A DNA stretch of 64,000 nucleotides from Kangiellaceae bacterium (GTDB lineage: Bacteria > Pseudomonadota > Gammaproteobacteria > Enterobacterales > Kangiellaceae), in assembly GCA_019090895.1 (NCBI GenBank), contig JAHRVB010000091.1, forward strand, positions 1 to 64,000, in the 5' to 3' direction. The notes beneath the pieces were generated by a model. It searched no databases. It saw nothing but the letters and a program-made list of their open reading frames with translations, and was not told the DNA's origin. How positions within the stretch are numbered: position 1 is the stretch's first letter; the number at the start of each line of letters is the position of its first letter. Shown piece by piece: positions 40,251-47,700 of the stretch. Made by a program: the position numbers and the translations under genes.

Positions 40251-41282
40251 TTACGTGATGAAATTAATTTTGGGAGCGGGTGCACTGGATTCTCTAACGA
40301 TTAATTCGTCTTTAAAAGTAATGGTTCTATTTTCCAATGGTTTATTTCTAATGCCGCGAATCAACATTCTAACGGCTTCATCTGCCATTTCTGTAATTGG
40401 TTGTTTTATTGTGGTCAAAGATGGCCAGATATATCGAGAAGCAGGAGCGTTATCAAATCCAGTAACTGTTAAATCGTTAGGAATTGATAGATTTTTTTGT
40501 GTCGCAACTTTAACAATACCAGCGGCCATGTAGTCATTTGATGCAAAAATAGCTGTCGGACGATTGTTAAGCGAAAGTAATTTTCGAGCACAGTTTTCGC
40601 CGGACTCAAAGCTAAAGTAGCCTTGTTGAATATAATCATCTTGAATAGGAAGTCCAGCTTCTTCCATGGCTCTTTGATAGCCTAACAACCGTTCATGGGA
40701 AGCCGCGTGGTCGGGATGACCCATTATTATTGCAATGTTGGTATGTCCAAGTGAAACCAGATACCGACACATTTCGTAGGACGCTTCGGCATCGTTACTA
40801 TAAACACTGGGTGTGGTGGTTATTTGAACATCGCCCCCAATACGAATAGTAGGGATTCTTTTGGTCGTTAAAAAATCCAATAATGGTTTCATATCAGAAA
40901 AAGGGGGCGTAAGAATAATACCGTCTAGATTCGCGCTGATGAGACCTCTTTCCAAATTAGTTAATAAATAGTCGCTTTCATGATCTTCTGGATAAATGAT
41001 TAAGTTATAACCATCCGCCTTACAGCGCTCCAATGCGCCGCTTTGAATTTTTGAAACAAAACTGTTGTACAGATTGGCATAGACCAAACCAATTAAGAAT
41101 GATTGATTGCTGGCGAGCGCTCGTGCTTGTTGATTGGGTCGATATCCAAGTGCATCAAATGCATTTTGCACCTTAACCTTAGTATCGGGACTAACATTCA
41201 ACTCATTATTCAGCACCCGAGATATCGTTTTCTTGGATACCCCAGCATGTTTGGCTACGTCATTAATCGTTACTTTCTTCAA
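40251..41282 (-). CDS. LacI family transcriptional regulator (probable glucose/Entner-Doudoroff regulator)
   Basis: A DNA-binding repressor of about 343 aa. The N-terminal helix-turn-helix and hinge read VTINDVAKHAGVSKKTISRV followed by LGYRPNQQARAL. The effector domain is periplasmic-binding-protein-like, with LDGIILTPPFSD, IAIIMGHPDH, TAIFASNDYMAAG and a closing LTTIKQPITEMADEAVRML. The TTG at 41282 is chosen because GAGAG lies 8 bases before it and LacI proteins normally start a few residues before the HTH; the frame opens at 41297. It sits between edd and glk, both preceded by the same palindrome, so it probably controls both. The inducer is unknown; a sugar phosphate or glucose is a guess. 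Confidence 0.88.
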   Translation of the reverse strand: MKKVTINDVAKHAGVSKKTISRVLNNELNVSPDTKVKVQNAFDALGYRPNQQARALASNQSFLIGLVYANLYNSFVSKIQSGALERCKADGYNLIIYPEDHESDYLLTNLERGLISANLDGIILTPPFSDMKPLLDFLTTKRIPTIRIGGDVQITTTPSVYSNDAEASYEMCRYLVSLGHTNIAIIMGHPDHAASHERLLGYQRAMEEAGLPIQDDYIQQGYFSFESGENCARKLLSLNNRPTAIFASNDYMAAGIVKVATQKNLSIPNDLTVTGFDNAPASRYIWPSLTTIKQPITEMADEAVRMLIRGIRNKPLENRTITFKDELIVRESSAPAPKINFIT

Positions 41283-41398
41283 TGATATTACTCTCAATTT
41301 TCTTTAAGGAGATAACTTTAAACAGTCGTCTAAATTGACCAGTTTATTGCTCTATCAGCCAACATGAACAACTCGGCTTGAAGGCTATATTGTTCGGA

Positions 41399-42370
41399 CT
41401 ATTGTTGGTCAAAATAGGCCGCAGCTCCTAATAACGCTGAATTTCCTTCCGTTACTAAATTTACCGGAATGTCCTCTAAGATAGTTCGTAATTGGCCTTT
41501 GTTGACAAATTCTTTCATAAAATCGCTGGATTGAAGGAAATCACTGAATCTCATCAGTATTCCTCCGCCCAAATATACGCCGCCATTTGCTCCTAGAGTC
41601 AGTGCTAAATCGCCCGTTACCTGACCTAACCAATTGCAAAACAACAGCAAGGTTCGATAACTTGCTGACGATGAATCAGTAAGCGCAAGACGGACAATAT
41701 CAGGTGCAGTTAGAGGGTCCATACCGTTATCTTCAACCGCAGTAAGTGCGCGATAAAGGTTAGCTAGACCAGGCCCTGAAAATACAGTTTCAACTGATAC
41801 ATGATCGAACTCTTTATTAAGTTGGCTTACGATTTCAGATTGCAACGGGTTTTTTGAAGCCAAGGTTATATGACCGCCTTCTGTTGGTAGCACATTCCAT
41901 TTTCCTTGACTAAAAATTAAGCCTGCCATACCAAATCCCGTACCCGGACCTAATACAGCAAGAGGTAAGTTTTCTGAATCAACGCCAGGGTTGAGGTTTA
42001 TTAGACTTTTCTTATCAACAAACGGCGTCGCAAATGCGTGTGCAGCAAAATCGTTGATAATTTTAAGATGGTTTAGATTTAAGCTTTTTTCAACGGCTGA
42101 ACGAGAAAAATCCCAGTCTAAATTAGTCAGTCGAATTTTGTCACCATTCACTGGTCCCGCAATGGCAAGGCACGCACCAGAGAGTTTCGACTCACTAATT
42201 TCGTTCATATAATGAAAAGTTGCATCGTCAATATTTTGGAAGTCACCGCTAGGAAAAGTCAGTTGCGCCTCGATGTTGTAATTCGAGTTAGCAGAACGGG
42301 ATGATACAAGTCCGAAACGGGCGTTAGTACCACCGATATCGGCAACAATGTATGGATATTCTGTAGTCAT
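41399..42370 (-). CDS. glk: glucokinase
   Basis: Phosphorylates glucose to glucose 6-phosphate with ATP. The 323-aa protein of the E. coli Glk type (321 aa) has the phosphate loop VADIGGTNARFGLVS, KIINDFAAHAFATP with the catalytic Asp, LGPGTGFGMAGLIF, and TEGGHITLASKNP. It feeds the zwf-edd-eda route encoded downstream on the same strand. An operator-like palindrome lies 46 bases upstream of the start, next to a TATTAT that could be the -10 box. It suggests that glucose is freed inside the cell, consistent with the alpha-glucosidase in this window. Confidence 0.95.
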   Translation of the reverse strand: MTTEYPYIVADIGGTNARFGLVSSRSANSNYNIEAQLTFPSGDFQNIDDATFHYMNEISESKLSGACLAIAGPVNGDKIRLTNLDWDFSRSAVEKSLNLNHLKIINDFAAHAFATPFVDKKSLINLNPGVDSENLPLAVLGPGTGFGMAGLIFSQGKWNVLPTEGGHITLASKNPLQSEIVSQLNKEFDHVSVETVFSGPGLANLYRALTAVEDNGMDPLTAPDIVRLALTDSSSASYRTLLLFCNWLGQVTGDLALTLGANGGVYLGGGILMRFSDFLQSSDFMKEFVNKGQLRTILEDIPVNLVTEGNSALLGAAAYFDQQ

Positions 42371-42415
42371 TCAAAGATCTCTGTCAGTCTGGAATAATAG
42401 CGTGATTGACGATAA

Positions 42416-42429
42416 TGATACCGGTGTCA
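42416..42429. promoter_or_regulatory. LacI-type operator upstream of glk
   Basis: TGATACCGGTGTCA differs by one base from the perfect palindrome before edd (TGACACCGGTGTCA). It lies 46 bases upstream of the glk start and just before a minus-strand TATTAT (42394-42399) that could serve as -10 box, so it would overlap the -35 area. Confidence 0.7.
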
Positions 42430-42550
42430 TTGTGGTTTTGTCAAAGACGAATAGGTTAATCATGTCGATTAATGTCGAATTCCTTTGCGCTGTTCTTTCT
42501 AGTGAATTAATATCAAGCATATTTTGTTTCCGCTACAAGTGATTGTAAAT

Positions 42551-42562
42551 TAAACCGGTTTA
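42551..42562. promoter_or_regulatory. palindrome on the translation start region of the second LacI gene
   Basis: TAAACCGGTTTA is a perfect 12-bp palindrome with central CG. It ends one base before the GAGGA ribosome binding site of the downstream LacI-type gene. Its location is typical of an autoregulatory operator. Its half-site differs from that of the edd/glk palindrome, suggesting a different regulator, most simply the gene product itself. Confidence 0.55.
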
Positions 42563-42573
42563 GAGGATTGTTG

Positions 42574-43620
42574 GTGTCAACTCAAGATTCAGCTAAAAAT
42601 AAAGCGACTTCAATCGATATAGCTTATCGTGCGGGAGTATCTCAATCGACAGTCTCTCGGGCTTTGCGTAACAGTGAATTAGTCAATTTGGAGACAAGAA
42701 ACAAGATAAAAGCAATTGCCAAAGAGCTAAATTATAAAGTTGATAAAAATGCCAGTAATTTAAGAACAAAACAAAGTACTACGCTGGCATTATTACTGTT
42801 TGAAGATCCAACCACCGATGATTCGCAAATAAACCCTTTCTTTCTTTCGATGCTAGGCAGTATAACCCGAGCATGTGCTTCGGAAGGTTACGATCTACTA
42901 GTTTCATTTCAGCAGTTGAGTAATGACTGGCAGGCCGATTTTGAAGATTGCCATAAAGCTGATGGCATCATATTACTTGGCTACGGTGATTTCGAAGCAT
43001 ACCAAGATAAGTTAGTTCAGTTAGAACAGCAGGGGACCCATTTTGTGCTTTGGGGGGCTGGAGAAAGTAAATCACACGGAATCGTTATTGGGTGTGACAA
43101 TTTCAGGGGCGGTGCGGATTTAACCGAACACTTAATTACACTCGGGCGCAAAAATATCGCCTTCTTAGGCGGAGTTACTACGGGTAGTCCTGAGTTCTTA
43201 GATCGCTATAACGGTTGCCGCAGTGCAATTGAAACTTCTCGATTACTATATAATCCTAAACTTCAATTTGAAGCTATTTCTACAGAACTTTCTGGATACG
43301 ATGCGGCGATTCAGTTAATTGCTTCTGGCGAGAAGTTCGATGCTGTGTTTTGTGCCAGCGACTTGATTGCGGTAGGTGCTATCAAGGCATTAAGAGAAAA
43401 AGATTATAATGTTCCAGATGATATCGCTGTTGTTGGTTATGATGATATTCCGTTAGCGGAATATGTAAGACCTTCTTTAACTACTGCACATCAAGATACC
43501 AAAACAGCGGGAGAAGTTTTAGTTAAAAACCTAATTAGATTGATTAATAATGAACCCGCACAAGGTGAAGTTTTACAAGCGAAAGTCATTATTCGTGAGT
43601 CTTGTGGGAGTCAATTGTAA
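42574..43620 (+). CDS. LacI family transcriptional regulator (probable alpha-glucan regulator)
   Basis: A second repressor of the LacI family, 348 aa. HTH: SIDIAYRAGVSQSTVSRALR; hinge: LNYKVDKNASNLRTKQS; effector domain with ADGIILLGYGD, IAFLGGVTTGSPEFLDRYNG, FDAVFCASDLIAVGAIKAL and IAVVGYDDIPLAEYVRPSLT. The GTG at 42574 is chosen because GAGGA ends 6 bases before it; the TTG codons at 42568 and 42571 are too close. It is divergent from glk and convergent with the amylase gene. Its position beside starch genes suggests control of maltodextrin uptake, but this is inference. Confidence 0.87.
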   Translation: MSTQDSAKNKATSIDIAYRAGVSQSTVSRALRNSELVNLETRNKIKAIAKELNYKVDKNASNLRTKQSTTLALLLFEDPTTDDSQINPFFLSMLGSITRACASEGYDLLVSFQQLSNDWQADFEDCHKADGIILLGYGDFEAYQDKLVQLEQQGTHFVLWGAGESKSHGIVIGCDNFRGGADLTEHLITLGRKNIAFLGGVTTGSPEFLDRYNGCRSAIETSRLLYNPKLQFEAISTELSGYDAAIQLIASGEKFDAVFCASDLIAVGAIKALREKDYNVPDDIAVVGYDDIPLAEYVRPSLTTAHQDTKTAGEVLVKNLIRLINNEPAQGEVLQAKVIIRESCGSQL

Positions 43621-43667
43621 TAGCAAACAACTGACTCTGCTTTGTAGGATTTACCAAGTTAGATTGA

Positions 43668-45392
43668 TTATTTCATTCTTTGGTTAGCAAGAGCTATCAA
43701 TTCAATATTTTTGTTCTTTTGATTCAGTAGTAGTACTTTCATATCGTGTGGTTCTACTTTAACTGAAAGAGTAGCGTTCTCGTCTAACGAAAAAAATTGT
43801 TCAGTTTTCGCGTCGACCCACTTACCGTTTGATAACATCTTATTAATTTCGAAAACCTCAGCTTTCTCACCTTTGTTTAGCAGTACCAAGGCGGTTTGAT
43901 TTTTTCCATGATGTTCAAAGATTCGATAAAATGAAGCTTTGTTTTTAGAAAGTTCGATGTTGATTTGCAACCCTTTCTGAAGTGCGATTGATCGCTTTCT
44001 TATATTTCCAATTTGAGTCAAAGACTGATGTATTCGACTATTTGGTGCACTCTTTATATTTTTAGAACCGAAATAATTTCGATTGCCTTGATGCTCTAAT
44101 TTTCCCGCCATAAAACCAACTTCCGAACCGTAATAAACGACCGGTATTCCTCGTGCGGTAAATAACCAATTATGTGCATCAATAAAGCCGTTTTCCGTGG
44201 CATTTAAACGGGACATATCATGGTTGTCATAATAGGTCATTAATTCGTACGGATTCGCATACGGGCCGTCTTCAAGATATAAATAGGCGTCTAATTCTGC
44301 AAAGTCACTATCTGGATTTTCAAAGACTTTTAGCATCGATTCTCTACCGGGAAAATCAAGCACACTTAGCGCACCATTTTTTTCCAAAGTATGTTGTGCA
44401 ATAAAGTCGGCATCGAATGAAAAGCTTTCTGCAAACATAAAAAAGTTATTGTGCTTGTCACGAATCCTGTCTGAAAAACGCTTCCAAAAATGATGTGGCA
44501 TATGCTTGATCGTATCGATCCGAAATGCCGATGCGCCTTGGTCAATCCAATGTAAATAAGCTTTTGAAAAATAGTCGAGGACTGCAGGATTATTCTCATT
44601 TAAATCCGACAATTGCATGATGTCTTTCTTTGTATTGTAAAACTGATGAAGAGGATTGTTCACGTCAAGTTCTTCTGGAGAAAGGTTTTGGTGATCAGCG
44701 ACGAGCTTGCCGTTTGGTCCAAATAACTTACCATATTTACCTTGGGTACTTTGATTAAGAGTGAATGCAGGAGAGCCGTGATTTGTCACTATGTCTAAAA
44801 CAGTTTTAATTCCAAAATTGTCTTTTAACTGTGTTGTTAATTGTTTGAAGGATAAATCTGATGAAGGTAAATGTTCGTCGACCTTAAAAAAATTGGAACC
44901 CCAATATCCGTGATATGCTGATTTACCACCGTCTTTGAATGCGCCGCCAAACTCGATTGTTTCACCGCCATTAAAGGCTGCGTCGGGTTGATCAACTATT
45001 GGAGTTAACCAAATGGCAGTGAAACCCATGTCATGAATATAATCAGCATTGTTAAGGATCCCTTTAAAGTCTCCCCCCATATAACCGACGTAGGCTTTGT
45101 CTCCGTTGGGACCGGTTAATTCACCTCGAAAACTAGGAAACTCTCCACCTTGTTGTTCGAAATTATTACTGGGATCGCCATCGTCAAAACGGTCGGTCAT
45201 TAAAAAATAAACGGATTCACTAGCAAAAGGTTCTAATGTGCCATAAAAACTAACTTGTTGTTTATTAGAACTTGTCACTGGAGTTACATTGCAACTCCCT
45301 AAAACAAGTATCGCACATGTGGATGAAGATAATTCTAAAATTCGTTTTAAATAGCGATTCAAATTTGACTCCGGATAAGGGCGTAATGCCAA
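43668..45392 (-). CDS. GH13 alpha-amylase family lipoprotein
   Basis: A 574-aa glycoside hydrolase expected to cut alpha-1,4 links in starch or maltodextrins at the cell envelope. The N-terminus ends in a lipobox, ILVLGSC (Cys34). The catalytic residues are visible: nucleophile Asp293 in ASAFRIDTIKHM, acid/base Glu322 in FMFAESFS, and transition-state Asp392 in YYDNHDMSR. The early region VYFLMTDRFDDGDPSNN and AIWLTPIVDQPD are typical of amylases and cyclomaltodextrin-type enzymes, as is GYWGSNFFKVDEHL. It follows the MFS transporter gene by 46 bases on the same strand, so the two are probably co-transcribed. Confidence 0.9.
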   Translation of the reverse strand: MALRPYPESNLNRYLKRILELSSSTCAILVLGSCNVTPVTSSNKQQVSFYGTLEPFASESVYFLMTDRFDDGDPSNNFEQQGGEFPSFRGELTGPNGDKAYVGYMGGDFKGILNNADYIHDMGFTAIWLTPIVDQPDAAFNGGETIEFGGAFKDGGKSAYHGYWGSNFFKVDEHLPSSDLSFKQLTTQLKDNFGIKTVLDIVTNHGSPAFTLNQSTQGKYGKLFGPNGKLVADHQNLSPEELDVNNPLHQFYNTKKDIMQLSDLNENNPAVLDYFSKAYLHWIDQGASAFRIDTIKHMPHHFWKRFSDRIRDKHNNFFMFAESFSFDADFIAQHTLEKNGALSVLDFPGRESMLKVFENPDSDFAELDAYLYLEDGPYANPYELMTYYDNHDMSRLNATENGFIDAHNWLFTARGIPVVYYGSEVGFMAGKLEHQGNRNYFGSKNIKSAPNSRIHQSLTQIGNIRKRSIALQKGLQINIELSKNKASFYRIFEHHGKNQTALVLLNKGEKAEVFEINKMLSNGKWVDAKTEQFFSLDENATLSVKVEPHDMKVLLLNQKNKNIELIALANQRMK

Positions 45393-45438
45393 AGAACTTA
45401 TATTCTTTAAAGTTTAATTTTTGTTATGCAATAATTAA

Positions 45439-46944
45439 TCAGTTCGGGTCTTGAACTCGAAGTGTCAGTACGGCAGCAACTAACATACTCACACCGCCAA
45501 TAACTAAGGAGTAGATTGTTTCGCCATCAAACAATCGATTAACCAAGAAGCTTAAGATTGACGCAGCGAGTATTTGAGGCAGTACAATAAAGAAGTTAAA
45601 TATTCCCATAAAAAGACCCATCTTTTTTGCAGGGAGTGAGTTAGACAGCAAAGCATAAGGCAAAGATAGAATTGATGCCCAAGCGAAGCCAACACCTATC
45701 ATTGGTAAGATCAGTAACTCGGGATCACTAATGAATCGAAAGGATATAAAACCGATCCCACCTAAAATAAGATTAATCATATGAGATTTCTTAAGATTCA
45801 TATATTTAACCATTACTGGGATCGAAAGTGCAGCAAAAACAGCCGCTACATTGTAAGATGCCATCAAAATTCCAACCCAATCTGCGCCATCATTATAAAG
45901 TTTGGATGAGACATCGGAAGTACCATAGTGAAAAGAGGTTATTGCTGAGGTCGATGAGGACCACCAAGCAAAAAATGGAAACCACGAAAAAAACTGCACC
46001 GCAGCGAGTTTCTTCATTGTCGTTGGCATACTAAATAAATCAAACATGACAATCGAAAAGCCATTACTGGTCTTGTTTGATTTTTGTAAATAACCCGCTA
46101 ACAATTGGAAAATACCAAATAAGGCGATTCCGAAAGTCAGCAGAAGTAAATTTCGGTCGAGAATTTTTATATAGTGAAATACCAATGCAGTGGACAGCAT
46201 TCCGCCAACTAACCAAATCAAACCACCTTTGGTAAATTTGATTGAGTTGAGATCAATTTTTGACTCTTCATTTTCAGGGTTAGCAAGTTTCTCTTCTTTG
46301 TCGAACTGATCAAGCTGTTCTGGAGTGTATTCTTTTGTCGAATAAACTGTCCACCCGACAGCCAGGAATAAGCAAGCTCCTCCTGCATAGAATGCAAATT
46401 TGACTGAATCAGGTATAACGCCTAGCTCAGCTTCATTACTGATATTAAACCAATTGGTCATCATCCAAGGTAAAGCCGACGCGACGACGGAAGCAACGCC
46501 GATAAAGAAACTTTGGAAGGCGTAACCCTTACCTCTTTGATTGGGATGAAGCATGTCGCCGACGAATGCTCTAGATGGTTCCATACAAACATTAATGGAA
46601 GCATCCATAACCCACAACATTCCAGCGGCAATCCAAAGGGTAGGGGAGTTAGGCATAATAAAAAGAGATAGACTCGCTAATATCGCGCCCCAAAGAAAGT
46701 AGGGTCGACGACGTCCCAGAGAGTTCCAAGTTTTATCACTCATATAGCCAATAATTGGCTGGATAAATAAACCGGTAATGGGAGCCGCAACCCAGAGTAT
46801 TGTCATGTTGCTATAGTCAGCGCCAAGCGTTTGGAATATTCGACTGACGTTAGAATTTTGTAGGGCAAATCCAAATTGGATTCCAATGAATCCGAAACAC
46901 ATGTTCCAGATTTGCCAAAAATTAAGTTGGGGCCGACCTGTCAT
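45439..46944 (-). CDS. MFS sugar transporter (SLC45-like, probable maltose/maltodextrin carrier)
   Basis: A 501-aa inner-membrane permease with about 12 membrane segments. The start (FWQIWNMCFGFIGIQFGFALQNSNVSRIFQTLG) and the loop GYMSDKTWNSLGRRRPYFLWG match the SLC45/sucrose-maltose proton symporter type found in alpha-glucan loci of Shewanella, Caulobacter and relatives. A charged central loop (residues about 200-235) separates the two halves. It is first in a two-gene unit with the amylase and is divergent from the TonB receptor across a 750-base control region. Maltose as substrate is inferred from the neighbours. Confidence 0.85.
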   Translation of the reverse strand: MTGRPQLNFWQIWNMCFGFIGIQFGFALQNSNVSRIFQTLGADYSNMTILWVAAPITGLFIQPIIGYMSDKTWNSLGRRRPYFLWGAILASLSLFIMPNSPTLWIAAGMLWVMDASINVCMEPSRAFVGDMLHPNQRGKGYAFQSFFIGVASVVASALPWMMTNWFNISNEAELGVIPDSVKFAFYAGGACLFLAVGWTVYSTKEYTPEQLDQFDKEEKLANPENEESKIDLNSIKFTKGGLIWLVGGMLSTALVFHYIKILDRNLLLLTFGIALFGIFQLLAGYLQKSNKTSNGFSIVMFDLFSMPTTMKKLAAVQFFSWFPFFAWWSSSTSAITSFHYGTSDVSSKLYNDGADWVGILMASYNVAAVFAALSIPVMVKYMNLKKSHMINLILGGIGFISFRFISDPELLILPMIGVGFAWASILSLPYALLSNSLPAKKMGLFMGIFNFFIVLPQILAASILSFLVNRLFDGETIYSLVIGGVSMLVAAVLTLRVQDPN

Positions 46945-47132
46945 TTTAACTCCAATTATTGTTATTAGATCTTGAAATAAACGCTTATATTGTTTGAGTC
47001 ATGTTCTGCGGCGAATGCGACAGCTGGGCAAAATCAAACCATGCAAAGATTTATTGTAAGCTCAATTATCGAGCATATATAGGTTCACCCAATTTACGGG
47101 CTAACGGATAAGATTGCGAACAATTTTTTAAA

Positions 47133-47142
47133 CATACGTATG
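47133..47142. promoter_or_regulatory. operator-like site A, CATACGTATG
   Basis: Perfect 10-bp palindrome CATACGTATG followed by CAA. Its centre is exactly 40 bases from the centre of site B, about four helical turns. It lies about 190 bases upstream of the MFS gene start. Confidence 0.6.
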
Positions 47143-47170
47143 CAATTCAATTTGTTCATTAATCAACCAT

Positions 47171-47184
47171 TGCAAACGTATGCA
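47171..47184. promoter_or_regulatory. operator-like site B, TGCAAACGTATGCA
   Basis: Near-perfect 14-bp palindrome with one mismatched pair; shares ACGTATGCA with sites A and C (A and C read ACGTATGCAA). Central CG as in LacI-family operators. Confidence 0.6.
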
Positions 47185-47262
47185 TAACAATCGTTAAATT
47201 TGGTGATTTTTGGTCAAACTACAGGACTAAAAAGTACTCAGTTAGGATCGTTTTTATCGCAA

Positions 47263-47276
47263 TGATAACGCTTACA
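47263..47276. promoter_or_regulatory. cre-like site, TGATAACGCTTACA
   Basis: Matches the degenerate LacI/CcpA-type pattern TGWNANCGNTNWCA at every fixed position. CcpA is not expected in this organism, so a LacI-type regulator is the likely reader. Half-site TGATA is shared with the glk operator TGATACCGGTGTCA, so cross-control is conceivable. Confidence 0.4.
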
Positions 47277-47455
47277 TTTACCCTAGTGGACGTTGTGCGT
47301 TCTAGATGTTAGGCCTTGTTAAATAAGGGATGAAAGACTACTTAAGTGCTGTTATGCACTAGATTTATCCATGCCATCAAGCGAATACTTATAAACGATG
47401 TTAATTCGCAATAAAATCGTAGTACTGGCAATAATTAGTTCAATTATGCATCCCT

Positions 47456-47470
47456 GAATACGTATGCAAT
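47456..47470. promoter_or_regulatory. operator-like site C, ATACGTAT
   Basis: GAATACGTATGCAAT contains an 8-bp palindrome ATACGTAT and shares TACGTATGCAA with site A. It lies a few bases upstream of the candidate -35 box of the TonB receptor gene. Confidence 0.55.
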
Positions 47471-47473
47471 ATT

Positions 47474-47503
47474 TTGTGTCGAAGACTTTATTGTGATTAT
47501 TAT
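47474..47503 (+). promoter_or_regulatory. candidate promoter of the TonB receptor gene
   Basis: TTGTGT (47474-47479) and TATTAT (47498-47503) with 18-base spacing form a moderate sigma70 match, 197 bases before the receptor start. Site C lies just upstream. The call is from sequence only. Confidence 0.35.
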
Positions 47504-47700
47504 AGGAAGTTAGCAAATGATTCTAGGTCAGATGAAATTAAGAAGTAGCTCTGTTACTTAGTAGAGAAAAAAGTAAGCAAAAGCGAAATATAGTTTTAGT
47601 TGGTTTTGATTTAAAAGAATAACAAATAGAAAAGACAATGTTGTCCTTTTCTACGTTAAGAATAATAAACAAACTAGTCAAATCTAGGGGAGCGAACCAA

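Larger units (their letters stand above)
46945..47700. other. large divergent control region of the alpha-glucan locus
   Basis: About 750 bases between the MFS gene (minus) and the TonB receptor gene (plus), with no credible gene. It holds three CATACGTATG-type sites and a cre-like site, listed separately, and a candidate promoter for the TonB gene. Its length and the spread of the sites suggest DNA looping. Confidence 0.65.

Noticed and set aside
47638-47700. Longer start for the first TonB receptor
   Set aside because: It would put 21 residues ahead of the signal peptide; AGGGGAG is correctly spaced for 47701 and the paralogue begins at the matching residue.
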